The notes beneath the pieces are model-generated. The model searched no databases, was not told the DNA's origin, and was given only the letters and a program-made list of their open reading frames with translations. Of a DNA stretch of 64,000 nt, positions 33,054 through 41,172 are shown piece by piece. The translations under genes were made by a program, and so were the position numbers. How positions within the stretch are numbered: the first letter of the stretch is position 1; the number at the start of each line of letters is the position of its first letter. Source of the DNA: Arthrobacter_D sp015752045 (GTDB taxonomy: Bacteria > Actinomycetota > Actinomycetes > Actinomycetales > Micrococcaceae); assembly GCF_015752045.1 (NCBI RefSeq), contig NZ_JADOUS010000002.1:310001-374000 (forward strand), in the 5' to 3' direction.

Positions 33054-34394
33054 TTGATCACCATGTCCACGCCTGCACGGATCAGGAGGTCGCTGCTCCT
33101 GGTGCTCGGCCTGCTGACACTCGTGCTGCTCGGCGCCCCTGCGGCGCAGGCGTCCCAGCAGCAGTCCGTCCCGGCGGTACATCAGACGCAGACCGCCGCC
33201 ACCGTCCAGGCCCAGCAGTTCGAGAACCGGATCGGCGGCGTGCTCCGTGGCACCGACGGGCCCATCGCCGGTGTGACGGTCACCGCAAAGGGCAACGGCT
33301 TCGAGGGCGAAGCCACGTCCGGCCCCAACGGCGCCTGGAGCATCGGCGTGCCCGAGCAGGGCACCTACGAGGTGGAGGTCGACGAGGAGACGCTCCCCGA
33401 GGGGATCACCCTCGCGGAGGGCCAGGAGAACCCTCGCGAGGTGACCTTCGCCAACACCTCGAGCGCCACCACCCTCTTCCTGTTCGGTGAGGGCATCGTG
33501 TCGCAGCAGGCGTCCTTCATGGACACCCTCGCCGAGCGCGCCCTGGCAGGGTTCAGTTTCGGCCTCCTCCTGGCGCTGAGCGCCGTCGGACTCTCCCTGA
33601 TCTTCGGCACCACGGGCCTCACCAACTTCGCCCACGGCGAGATGGTGACCATCGGGGCGGTCCTCGCGTTCGCCTTCTCGGCCGCCGGGCTGCCGATCGG
33701 CGTCGCGATCGTGCTGGGGGTCATCGGCGGCGGCGTGCTCGGCTACGTGCAGGACGCCGGTCTCTGGAAACCCCTGCGGCGCCGCGGGACCGGCCTGGTC
33801 CCCATGATGATCGTGAGCATCGGCCTCGCGCTCGCGCTGCGCTACACCATCCAGTTCTTCTTCGGCGGAGCCACCCAGCAGCTGCCGGGGTCGCAGAGCG
33901 AGATCATCGACCTCGGGTCGGTGTCCATCTCCCGGAACAACCTGACCTCGCTGATCGTGAGCCTCGTGGTCATCCTGCTGGTCGCCTTCCTGCTCCTGCG
34001 CACGCGCATCGGCAAGGCGACCCGCGCCGTCGCGGACAACCCCGCCCTCGCTGCGGCGTCGGGCATCGACGTGGACCGCGTCATCAGGATCGTATGGGTC
34101 ATCGGCGGCATGCTCGCCGCCCTCGGCGGGATCCTGTGGGCCTACTACCGCCCCGGCGTCTCCTACAACATGGGCCAGCAGATCCTGCTGCTCATCTTCG
34201 CGGGAGTCACGCTCGGCGGCCTGGGCACGGTCTTCGGCGCCCTCGTCGGTTCCATCATCGTCGGCCTGTTCGTGGAGATCTCCACGATCTGGCTGGAGGC
34301 AGACCTCAAGTACGTCGGGGCGCTGCTCATTCTGATTCTCGTGCTCCTCGTCCGGCCGCAGGGCATCCTCGGCCGCCGTGAGCGCATAGGTTAG
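33054..34394 (+). CDS. livH: Branched-chain amino acid ABC permease LivH with signal peptide and extracytoplasmic domain
   Basis: The C-terminal ~290 residues form a LivH-type permease (GLSLIFGTTGLTNFAHGEM, RAVADNPALAAASGID and a C-terminal LVRPQGILG) that moves amino acids with LivM. In front is an unusual ~150-residue part. It begins with a signal peptide (RRSLLLVLGLLTLVLLGAPAAQAS), followed by a linker and a ~90-residue beta-rich domain (GGVLRGTDGPIAGVTVTAKG, PNGAWSIGVPEQGTYEVEVDE) that looks like a carboxypeptidase-regulatory or CNA-B-like fold. Ordinary LivH proteins have ~290-310 residues. TTG 33054 is chosen because GGAGG lies 9 bases before it; ATG 33063 is possible. It is first gene of livHMGF. 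Confidence 0.93.
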   Translation: MITMSTPARIRRSLLLVLGLLTLVLLGAPAAQASQQQSVPAVHQTQTAATVQAQQFENRIGGVLRGTDGPIAGVTVTAKGNGFEGEATSGPNGAWSIGVPEQGTYEVEVDEETLPEGITLAEGQENPREVTFANTSSATTLFLFGEGIVSQQASFMDTLAERALAGFSFGLLLALSAVGLSLIFGTTGLTNFAHGEMVTIGAVLAFAFSAAGLPIGVAIVLGVIGGGVLGYVQDAGLWKPLRRRGTGLVPMMIVSIGLALALRYTIQFFFGGATQQLPGSQSEIIDLGSVSISRNNLTSLIVSLVVILLVAFLLLRTRIGKATRAVADNPALAAASGIDVDRVIRIVWVIGGMLAALGGILWAYYRPGVSYNMGQQILLLIFAGVTLGGLGTVFGALVGSIIVGLFVEISTIWLEADLKYVGALLILILVLLVRPQGILGRRERIG

Positions 34395-34403
34395 GGGCTC
34401 TTC

Positions 34404-35384
34404 ATGGACTTCGGAAACATCCTCATCAACGCCTTCGGCGAGATGATCAGCCCCACCACGGCGGCGTACGCCCTTGCGGCCCTCGGTCTCGCGGTGCACT
34501 TCGGCTACTCGGGCCTCCTGAACTTCGGGCAGGCCGGCTTCATGGCCGTCGGGGCCTACGGCTACGCGATCGCGACCCTCACCTTCGGCGCACCTCTGCC
34601 AGTGGCGGTCCTGGTGGCCGTCGTCGCCTCCGTGATCTTCGCGATCATCCTCGGCATACCCACCCTCCGCCTGCGGGCGGACTACCTGGCGATCGTGACC
34701 ATCGCGGCGGCGGAGATCATCCGCTATATCGTGACCACCAACGGGCTCACGGATGTCACGGGCTCGGCCAACGGGCTCGCGGCGTTCGAAGGCGGGTTCT
34801 TCGGGCTCAACCCGTTCCCCCCGGGGACGTACAACATCGGCCCGCTCGGGATGAACGAGCGCGACCTGTGGATCCGCGTCGTCGCCTGGAGCGTCGTCAC
34901 GATCGCCTGCATCCTCGTCTGGCTCCTCATGCGCAGCCCCTGGGGCCGCGTGCTGAAGGGCATCCGCGAGGACGAGAACGCCGTGCGATCGCTCGGCAAG
35001 AACGTGTACGCCTACAAGATGCAGGCCCTGATCATCGGCGGTGTCCTCGGGTCGATCGCGGGCATCATCTTCACGCTGCCGCGCGGCGCCGTCCAGCCCG
35101 CGAACTACGCGACGGAGCTGACGTTCTTCCTCTACACGTGCCTCCTCCTCGGCGGCATGGCCACTGTCCTCGGACCGGTCATCGGGGCGATGATCTTCTG
35201 GGTGGTGCTCTCGTTGACGCAGGGAATCCTGTACGGCCTGATCGAGGTCGGCGCCATCACGTTCCTCACCAACTCTCAGGCGGGTCAGCTGCGCTACATC
35301 CTCGTGGGTGTGGCCCTGATGCTGCTCATGATCTTCAGGCCGCAAGGCGTCCTGGGCAACAAGAAGGAGTTGGCGTTCGCATGA
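34404..35384 (+). CDS. livM: Branched-chain amino acid ABC permease LivM
   Basis: A 326-residue permease that pairs with LivH. About nine hydrophobic helices are visible. Conserved stretches are HFGYSGLLNFGQAGFMAVGAYGYA, the coupling loop SPWGRVLKGIREDENAVRSLGKNVYAYKMQA (EAA-like) and the C-terminal MIFRPQGVLGNKKEL. It begins 9 bases after livH and overlaps livG by ATGA. Confidence 0.95.
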   Translation: MDFGNILINAFGEMISPTTAAYALAALGLAVHFGYSGLLNFGQAGFMAVGAYGYAIATLTFGAPLPVAVLVAVVASVIFAIILGIPTLRLRADYLAIVTIAAAEIIRYIVTTNGLTDVTGSANGLAAFEGGFFGLNPFPPGTYNIGPLGMNERDLWIRVVAWSVVTIACILVWLLMRSPWGRVLKGIREDENAVRSLGKNVYAYKMQALIIGGVLGSIAGIIFTLPRGAVQPANYATELTFFLYTCLLLGGMATVLGPVIGAMIFWVVLSLTQGILYGLIEVGAITFLTNSQAGQLRYILVGVALMLLMIFRPQGVLGNKKELAFA

Positions 35385-36525
35385 CCGGCAACCACAGCGA
35401 CAACCATCACGACAACGATCCGGAGATCACCCCGGACGGCGCCACCCCCGTCCCGTCCGGCGCCCACGCCGCGGCGGCCCCGGCCGGCGCCGTCGAAGGC
35501 GGCTCGTCCGCCGGAGCCGCCCCGCCGGGCCAGGACTACATGACGGATTCCGAGCCGATCGCCACCGGGGAGACGGCGCCGGGGTGCAGCAAGCGCGACC
35601 CCATCGTCGTCGCCCGCAAGGTGACCCGCAGCTTCGGCGGTATCAACGCCGTCGACGTCGAGCATCTCGAGATCCCGCGGCACAAGATCACCGCCCTGAT
35701 CGGCCCCAACGGCGCCGGCAAGACGACCCTCTTCAACCTGCTCACCGGGTTCGACACACCGAACAGCGGCGACTGGGAGTTCGACGGCAAGCCGCTCGCC
35801 AAGGTCGCCTCGCACAAGGTGGCCAGGATGGGCATGGTGCGCACGTTCCAGCTCACCAAGGTGATGGGCAAGCTCACCGTCATGGAGAACATGCGTCTCG
35901 GTGCTGCGAACCAGCCCGGCGAGAGCCTCGCGCGGGCCCTGTTCAAGGGCATCTGGGGTGGCCGGGAACGCGAGATCACACAGCAGGCCGAGGTGTTGCT
36001 GGAGAAGTTCAAGCTCGACACCAAACGCGACGACTACGCGGCGTCCCTCTCCGGCGGGCAGCGCAAGCTCCTCGAGATGGCGCGGGCGCTCATGGTCCGG
36101 CCGCGGCTCGTGATGCTCGACGAGCCGATGGCGGGCGTCAATCCGGCGCTCACGCAGTCGCTGCTGGAACACATCAAGAACCTGAAGGCGGACGGCATGA
36201 CTGTCCTGTTCGTCGAACACGACATGCAGATGGTCCGCCACATCGCCGACTGGGTCGTGGTCATGGCCGAGGGCAAGGTGGTCGCGGAGGGTCCGCCCGC
36301 CATCGTCATGAAGGACCAGGCCGTGATCGACGCCTACCTGGGGGCGCACCACGACGTGGACCTCGGCGACGCCGAGGGCATCGAACGCCTCGAGGCGGAG
36401 CTGGCCCACGACGAGGAATCGGTCATCGGCACCGAGGACGAGGGCGTCCTCGGCCGCGGTGTCGTCGAACTCGGAGGCGAACCGCGCACGACCGGCCCCG
36501 CGCACAAGGATGAGGAGACGAAGTA

Positions 36526-36526
<1 letters not shown>
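35381..36526 (+). CDS. livG: Branched-chain amino acid ABC transporter ATP-binding protein LivG, extended
   Basis: The ABC domain spans ~residues 72-320: Walker A GPNGAGKTTLF, a Q-loop, signature LSGGQRKLLEMARAL, Walker B LVMLDEPMAGVNP and switch His in FVEHDM. As written the protein has 381 residues against the usual ~255. It has a His/Asp/Ala-rich ~53-residue N-terminal extension and an acidic C-terminal tail of ~50 residues after the domain. An internal ATG at 35540 has AGGA 4 bases upstream, so translation may start there. The upstream ATG overlaps the livM stop (ATGA). It is followed by livF with a 1-base overlap. Confidence 0.93.
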
Positions 36527-37266
<740 letters not shown>

Positions 37267-37326
37267 GCGCGGCGCCTCGTGGCGGGACACCAGTCCCGGC
37301 ACGGGGCATGATCCTGCCGCCGAGCG

Positions 37327-37366
37327 CAGGAGTGGGCGGAACCTCCACCGGTTCCGCCCACTCCTG
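37327..37366 (+). terminator. livHMGF terminator
   Basis: A perfect 17-base stem (left arm 37327-37343, right arm 37350-37366) with a 6-base loop, followed by TTTG, 60 bases after the livF stop. Confidence 0.85.
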
Positions 37367-37492
37367 TTTGAGCCCCGCTACGGGGAGATCGAGAGCACGG
37401 CCTGCACAGCGGTCTCGTGGGCATCGATCAGCCGGGCGGGCATCCCGCGTCCGGACCGACGGCCCCCGCGGGCTCTCGCCGCCTCGCACGAG

Positions 37493-37660
37493 CCCTCCGT
37501 GCGCCCTATTGCGCCCCCACTGAGCCCTCCTGACGCCTCCTGCGCACTTCCCTGGCCCGGCCGCACTCCTCGCACTCCATGCCCCCATGCGGCCTCCGGC
37601 CGCCCTCCTGCGCCCTCCTGCCCCCTCCTGAGCATTCCTGCCCTCCGAGCGCCCTCCTGC
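37493..37660. repeat. Degenerate 10-base-phased CCTCCTG repeats
   Basis: Six exact CCTCCTG copies begin at 37526, 37536, 37604, 37614, 37624 and 37653. Several are exactly 10 bases apart, and further GCCCTCC variants lie around them. On the minus strand they read CAGGAGG, the Shine-Dalgarno core. The stretch is strand-asymmetric: rich in C and T on the plus strand. Confidence 0.7.
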
Positions 37661-37758
37661 GCCCTCTCCAGGCGAGGACCCGGCGACGCCTGACCCCGTG
37701 GCCCGCGCGCGTCCCCCGAGGCCCGAGCGCACGCCGTCCCGTGCTCGGGCAGCACAAA

Positions 37759-37795
37759 GCCCCGGTCGCGCCTTCGGGAGAAGGGCGGCCGGGGC
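37759..37795 (-). terminator. Terminator of the branched-chain binding-protein gene
   Basis: Arms starting GCCCCGG and CCGGGGC enclose an inner CCTT/AAGG stem. On the minus strand the hairpin is followed by TTTGTGC. It is about 50 bases after the stop. Confidence 0.65.
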
Positions 37796-37845
37796 CTTGT
37801 CGGTGTCGCCTGTATCAGCTACCGGGGCGGCACCCCGGACAGTCC

Positions 37846-39252
37846 CTAGAGCTTGCCGACCTCGGAACGGCTCGGCTGGGGCTTGTTGTCGGCGTCGTAC
37901 TTGTAGATACCGATGGCAGCCTCCGTGGGATCACCGTTCTCGTCGAACGAGACAGGACCGGAGATGCCGTCGTAGTCGATGTCCTCGCCGTCGCGGAGGA
38001 GCGTGACGCAGCCCGCGAAGTCGAAGCACTTGGTGCCGTCCTTCGACACCGCCGCGAGCTGCTCGGCGATCGCCGCGCCCTCGACGCTTCCTGCTGCCTC
38101 GGAGGCGAGCGAGATCAGGTTCACGGCGTCGTAGCTCTCCCCGGCGTAGGCGAAGCTGTCCAGGTTCGGATCGACGGTGGCGAGGGCCTCCTGGAATCCG
38201 GTCCCGGTGAACGGGCCGGGGATGGTGCCCTGGGCTCCTTCGAGGGTGCCCGGATCGAGGTCCTTGCTGTAGTCGGTCGTGTTGCCGTCGACCATGAAGA
38301 TCGAGCTGGCGTCGATGCCCTTGGCGACGAGCAGGGGGACGATGCTCTTGGCCTCGTCGAAGCTGATCAGGACGATCGCATCCGGCTTCGCGGCGGCGAT
38401 GGCGTCGACCTGGCTCGAGAACTGGGAGTCGCCGGTGTTGAACATCTCGTTACCGACGACCTGCCCGCCTGCCCCTTCGATGACCTCCTGGATGTTGCTC
38501 TGCAGGCCCGTGCCGTAGGAGTCGTTGAGCGTGATCATGCCGACGGTCTGCGCACCGCACTCCATGATGTAGTTGCCGAGCGTGCGTCCCTGGAGCACGT
38601 CCGAGGGCGCCGTCCGGAAGTAGAGGCCCTTGTCGTCCCAGGTCGTGAACTCGGGCGAGGTGTTGGCGGGCGAGAACTGCACCACGCCGGCGCCGGTGAT
38701 CTGGTTGATGACGGTCTTCGAGACACCCGAGGACGCCGCGCCGATGATAGCGCTGACATCCTGTGACAGCAGGTCGGTCACGGACTGCGTCGCGATGTCG
38801 GTGGTGGTGTCGCCCGAGTCGCGGTGCGTGATCGAGATGTCCTGGCCCAGCACGCCGCCGGCCGCGTTGACTTCCTCGACGGCGAGGTTGACGCCCGCGA
38901 TCTCCGGCGGGCCGAGGAACGCGAGCGTCCCTGTGGTCGGCAGGATGGATCCGAGCTTCAGCGGTGTGGGGCTCGTGGTCTTGCTGTCCGGTACGGCTGC
39001 AGGATCACCCTTCTGGCCCTGCTCCTCGCCGGTCCCGCCCTCGCTCTCGGGGCATGCCAGCGCGGATGCGCCCGCCGCCGCGGTGGTCTCCGTGCCGCCG
39101 CTGTCGCCGCCGTCGCCTTCGGAACCCGTGGTCCCGCCGCCACCGCAGCCGGAGGCAAAGAGCGCGACGCCCAGGCTCAGGGCAGCGACCTTTGCCGCGC
39201 GCGGGGCGTTCTCCCCTATGCCGAAACGCGCGAAGTTGCGTGTTGCAGTCAT
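37846..39252 (-). CDS. Branched-chain amino acid ABC transporter substrate-binding lipoprotein
   Basis: A 468-residue binding protein for the LivHMGF transporter, facing it from the opposite strand. It is a lipoprotein: a basic N terminus, then VAALSLGVALFASGC with the lipobox Cys at ~36. A disordered Gly/Thr/Glu-rich linker (~37-95) follows. The periplasmic-binding type I domain begins PLKLGSILPTTGTLAFLGPPEIAG and contains HRDSGDTTTDIA and the GAASSGVSKTVI ligand-loop region. A GGAG site precedes ATG 39252. The upstream region holds a CRP-like site and a GTTAC-N6-GTAAC motif. Confidence 0.94.
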   Translation of the reverse strand: MTATRNFARFGIGENAPRAAKVAALSLGVALFASGCGGGGTTGSEGDGGDSGGTETTAAAGASALACPESEGGTGEEQGQKGDPAAVPDSKTTSPTPLKLGSILPTTGTLAFLGPPEIAGVNLAVEEVNAAGGVLGQDISITHRDSGDTTTDIATQSVTDLLSQDVSAIIGAASSGVSKTVINQITGAGVVQFSPANTSPEFTTWDDKGLYFRTAPSDVLQGRTLGNYIMECGAQTVGMITLNDSYGTGLQSNIQEVIEGAGGQVVGNEMFNTGDSQFSSQVDAIAAAKPDAIVLISFDEAKSIVPLLVAKGIDASSIFMVDGNTTDYSKDLDPGTLEGAQGTIPGPFTGTGFQEALATVDPNLDSFAYAGESYDAVNLISLASEAAGSVEGAAIAEQLAAVSKDGTKCFDFAGCVTLLRDGEDIDYDGISGPVSFDENGDPTEAAIGIYKYDADNKPQPSRSEVGKL

Positions 39253-39363
39253 GAATTAGTCTCCTCGACCGAAAGGCTTGTGCTGCCTTTGATGCGTGTT
39301 GCCAGGTGTTCCTGGCTTATGGGAAAAGCTAATCCAATTTCGTGTCCGAGATAAGGGAATCGG

Positions 39364-39389
39364 GTTACATCCTTGTAACGCTCGTCACA
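39364..39389. promoter_or_regulatory. Overlapping GTTAC-N6-GTAAC and CRP/GlxR-like sites before the binding-protein gene
   Basis: GTTACA-tcct-TGTAAC (39364-39379) is a perfect inverted repeat and matches the GTnAC-N6-GnAAC pattern of GlnR/MtrA-type sites. TGTAA-CGCTCG-TCACA (39374-39389) matches the CRP/GlxR consensus in nine of ten arm positions. The two overlap by six bases, about 125 bases before the start codon, which suggests combined nitrogen and carbon control. Regulator assignment is inference. Confidence 0.5.
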
Positions 39390-39508
39390 GCCGCGACAGC
39401 CGACTCTTGACACAGGGCACTGATCAGTATTCTGTCGATCTTCTGCGGGTCGACCATTCCGCCGATCGTCCGCCGCCGGAATCGCCGACAGCCCGGCACG
39501 GGGAGAGG

Positions 39509-39581
39509 TGCCCCAGCAGGGACTCGAACCCTGACTGAACAGATTTTAAGTCTGCTGCCTCTGCCATTGGGCTACTGGGGC
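39509..39581 (-). tRNA. tRNA with UAA anticodon and short variable arm (would read UUA, Leu)
   Basis: The minus strand folds into a full cloverleaf of 73 bases. Acceptor stem GCCCCAG/CTGGGGC (7 pairs) with discriminator A; D arm GCC/GGC; anticodon stem GCAGA/TCTGT with loop CTTAAAA, giving anticodon TAA; variable region TCAGT (5 bases); T arm CAGGG-TTCGAGT-CCCTG. CCA is not fully encoded (CCT follows). TAA reads the UUA leucine codon, but bacterial tRNA-Leu normally has a long class II variable arm, which this lacks. It may be an unusual leucine isoacceptor, or charged with another amino acid, or a degenerate gene. Confidence 0.85.
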
Positions 39582-39639
39582 CGATCGGACGCTCCAGCCT
39601 ACCGCGGGCCGGGAACAGCCCGGCGGCGTCCGGGAATGC

Positions 39640-39676
39640 AGAACGACGGCGACCCGGTGCGGATCGCCGTCGTTCT
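39640..39676. terminator. Hairpin downstream of ndh
   Basis: A perfect 13-base stem (AGAACGACGGCGA with TCGCCGTCGTTCT) and an 11-base loop lie 22 bases after the ndh stop. The hairpin may also stop plus-strand read-through. Confidence 0.7.
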
Positions 39677-39698
39677 TCCTACGCGTGCTGCGCGACGC

Positions 39699-41138
39699 TC
39701 AGGCGGAGGCCTTCGCGGAGGCCGCCTTGCCCGCCGGTGTGGGCGGCTGGCTCTGCAGAGCGGTGTCCTTCCTCGGCGGCGGGGTGGCCGCCTCGCGGAA
39801 CTGGCGCTGGGGGGTCTGCAGGTCGGAGATCGGGGCGAGGTCCCGACCGAACAGGAAGCTCATGCTCCAGTTGACGATGACACGGGCCTTGCGCTCGTAC
39901 ATGGGCATGGCGAAGCCGTGGTAGCCGCGGTGCGCGAGCCAGGCCGGGAAGCCCTTCATGCCGAAGCCCATGATGTTCGCGACGCCCTTGAACTGGCCGA
40001 ACCCCGCGACGGCGCCGAGGTTCGTGTGACGGTACTCCTTGACCTCGTCCGCGCCGTAGTTCGCCGCGAGGATGTTGGCGGCCAGCAGCTTGGCCTGGCG
40101 CACGGCGTGCTGGGCGTTGGGGACGCAGAAGCCTCCCACTCCCCCACCCGTGAGATCGGGGACGGCCGCGACGTCGCCTGCGGTCCAGGCGTGGTCGATG
40201 GGCCCGTCATCGCCGGTGATGCGGAGTTCGGCAGAGGCGCGGACGCGGCCGCGCTCATCGACGGGGAAGTCCGTGGAGCGGACCACGGGGTTCGCCTGGA
40301 CGCCGGCGGTCCAGATGAGGGTGTCGGTCCCGAACTCGTCGGCGGGGGTCTTGTCCGGCATGTTGATCAGCTTCAGGGTGCCGTCCACGGCGCTGGAGAG
40401 CGAGGTGTTCAGGAGGACCTCGATCTGGCGTGAGCGGAGGTGCTCGACGACCCACTCGGCCTGCGCGGCGGTGACCTCGGGCATGATGCGCCCCATGGCC
40501 TCGACAAGGACGAAGCGGAGGTCGTTGCGGCTGAGGCGCGGGTTCGCCTTCACGGCGTCGCGGGCGGCGTCCTCCATCTCCGTGATGGTCTCGATGCCGG
40601 CGAAGCCGCCACCGACGACCACGAAGGTCAGGGCGCGGTCCCGCTCGGGGCCCTCGGAGAGGATGGAGCCGGTCTCGATGCGCTCGAGCATGCGGTCGCG
40701 CAGGGCGACGGCTTCCTCGATCGTCTTCAGGCCGATGCCCTGGTCCTTCAGTCCGTCGATCGGGAAGGTGCGGGTGATGGAGCCCGCGGCGACGACGACG
40801 TCCGTGTAGCCGAGGTCGAAGGAGTCCCCGCCGCCGGTGGGTGCGATGGTCGCGGTGCGGCCGGCGTGGTCGATCGAGGTGACCTTGCCCGAGATCAGCT
40901 CGGTCTTCTTCAGGTGCTTGCGGTGGGACACGATGGCGTGACGCGGCTCGATGCTCCCGGCGGCGACCTCGGGGAGGAACGGCTGGTATGTCATGTAGGG
41001 CAGCGGGTCCACCAGCGTGACGATGCCGCCGTGGTCCTTGACCTTTTTCTGGAGCCTGTGCGCGACGTACAGGCCGACATAGCCACCGCCGACGACGAGG
41101 ATGCGCGGGCGGTCAGAGAAGTGTGGGTTCGATGCCAT
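39699..41138 (-). CDS. ndh: Type II NADH dehydrogenase (NDH-2, NAD(P)/FAD-dependent oxidoreductase)
   Basis: NDH-2 oxidises NADH and reduces menaquinone at the inner face of the membrane without pumping protons. The 479-residue flavoprotein has two dinucleotide folds: FAD motif ILVVGGGYVGLYVA (13-26) and NADH motif FVVVGGGFAGIET (~172-184). The MTYQPFLPEVAAGSIEPRH and AWTAGDVAAVPD (FAD ribityl) blocks are also conserved. The C-terminal region (~380-440) has the amphipathic, aromatic stretch used for membrane contact. A 40-residue Pro/Ala/Lys tail is extra. Confidence 0.93.
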   Translation of the reverse strand: MASNPHFSDRPRILVVGGGYVGLYVAHRLQKKVKDHGGIVTLVDPLPYMTYQPFLPEVAAGSIEPRHAIVSHRKHLKKTELISGKVTSIDHAGRTATIAPTGGGDSFDLGYTDVVVAAGSITRTFPIDGLKDQGIGLKTIEEAVALRDRMLERIETGSILSEGPERDRALTFVVVGGGFAGIETITEMEDAARDAVKANPRLSRNDLRFVLVEAMGRIMPEVTAAQAEWVVEHLRSRQIEVLLNTSLSSAVDGTLKLINMPDKTPADEFGTDTLIWTAGVQANPVVRSTDFPVDERGRVRASAELRITGDDGPIDHAWTAGDVAAVPDLTGGGVGGFCVPNAQHAVRQAKLLAANILAANYGADEVKEYRHTNLGAVAGFGQFKGVANIMGFGMKGFPAWLAHRGYHGFAMPMYERKARVIVNWSMSFLFGRDLAPISDLQTPQRQFREAATPPPRKDTALQSQPPTPAGKAASAKASA

Positions 41139-41172
41139 TCTTCGATGCTACCGGACTTTGTGAAAATCTTCA

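Larger units (their letters stand above)
37267..37845. other. 579-base gene-free gap between livF and the binding-protein gene
   Basis: This gap separates the convergent livF and binding-protein genes. It holds the livF terminator (37327-37366), a cytosine-rich stretch with CCTCCTG repeats (37493-37660), a GC-rich hairpin (arms at 37722-37728 and 37743-37749) and the binding-protein terminator (37759-37795). Reading frames within it are low-complexity and cross the terminators, so I call no gene. Confidence 0.8.
39253..39698. other. 446-base region holding promoter sites, a tRNA gene and a terminator
   Basis: No protein gene is seen. It contains a GCCAGG-tgtt-CCTGGC inverted repeat (39301-39316), regulatory motifs for the binding-protein gene (39364-39389), a tRNA gene (39509-39581) and the hairpin downstream of ndh (39640-39676). 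The short reading frame from 39296 to 39538 runs into the tRNA and is rejected. Confidence 0.75.

Noticed and set aside
32907..35345. An 812-codon minus-strand open frame opposite livHM
   Set aside because: Low-complexity Glu/Asp/His/Arg text opposite well-supported permease genes.
39509..39581. tRNA gene as an attachment site of a mobile element
   Set aside because: No integrase, no repeated tRNA end and no change in base composition around it.
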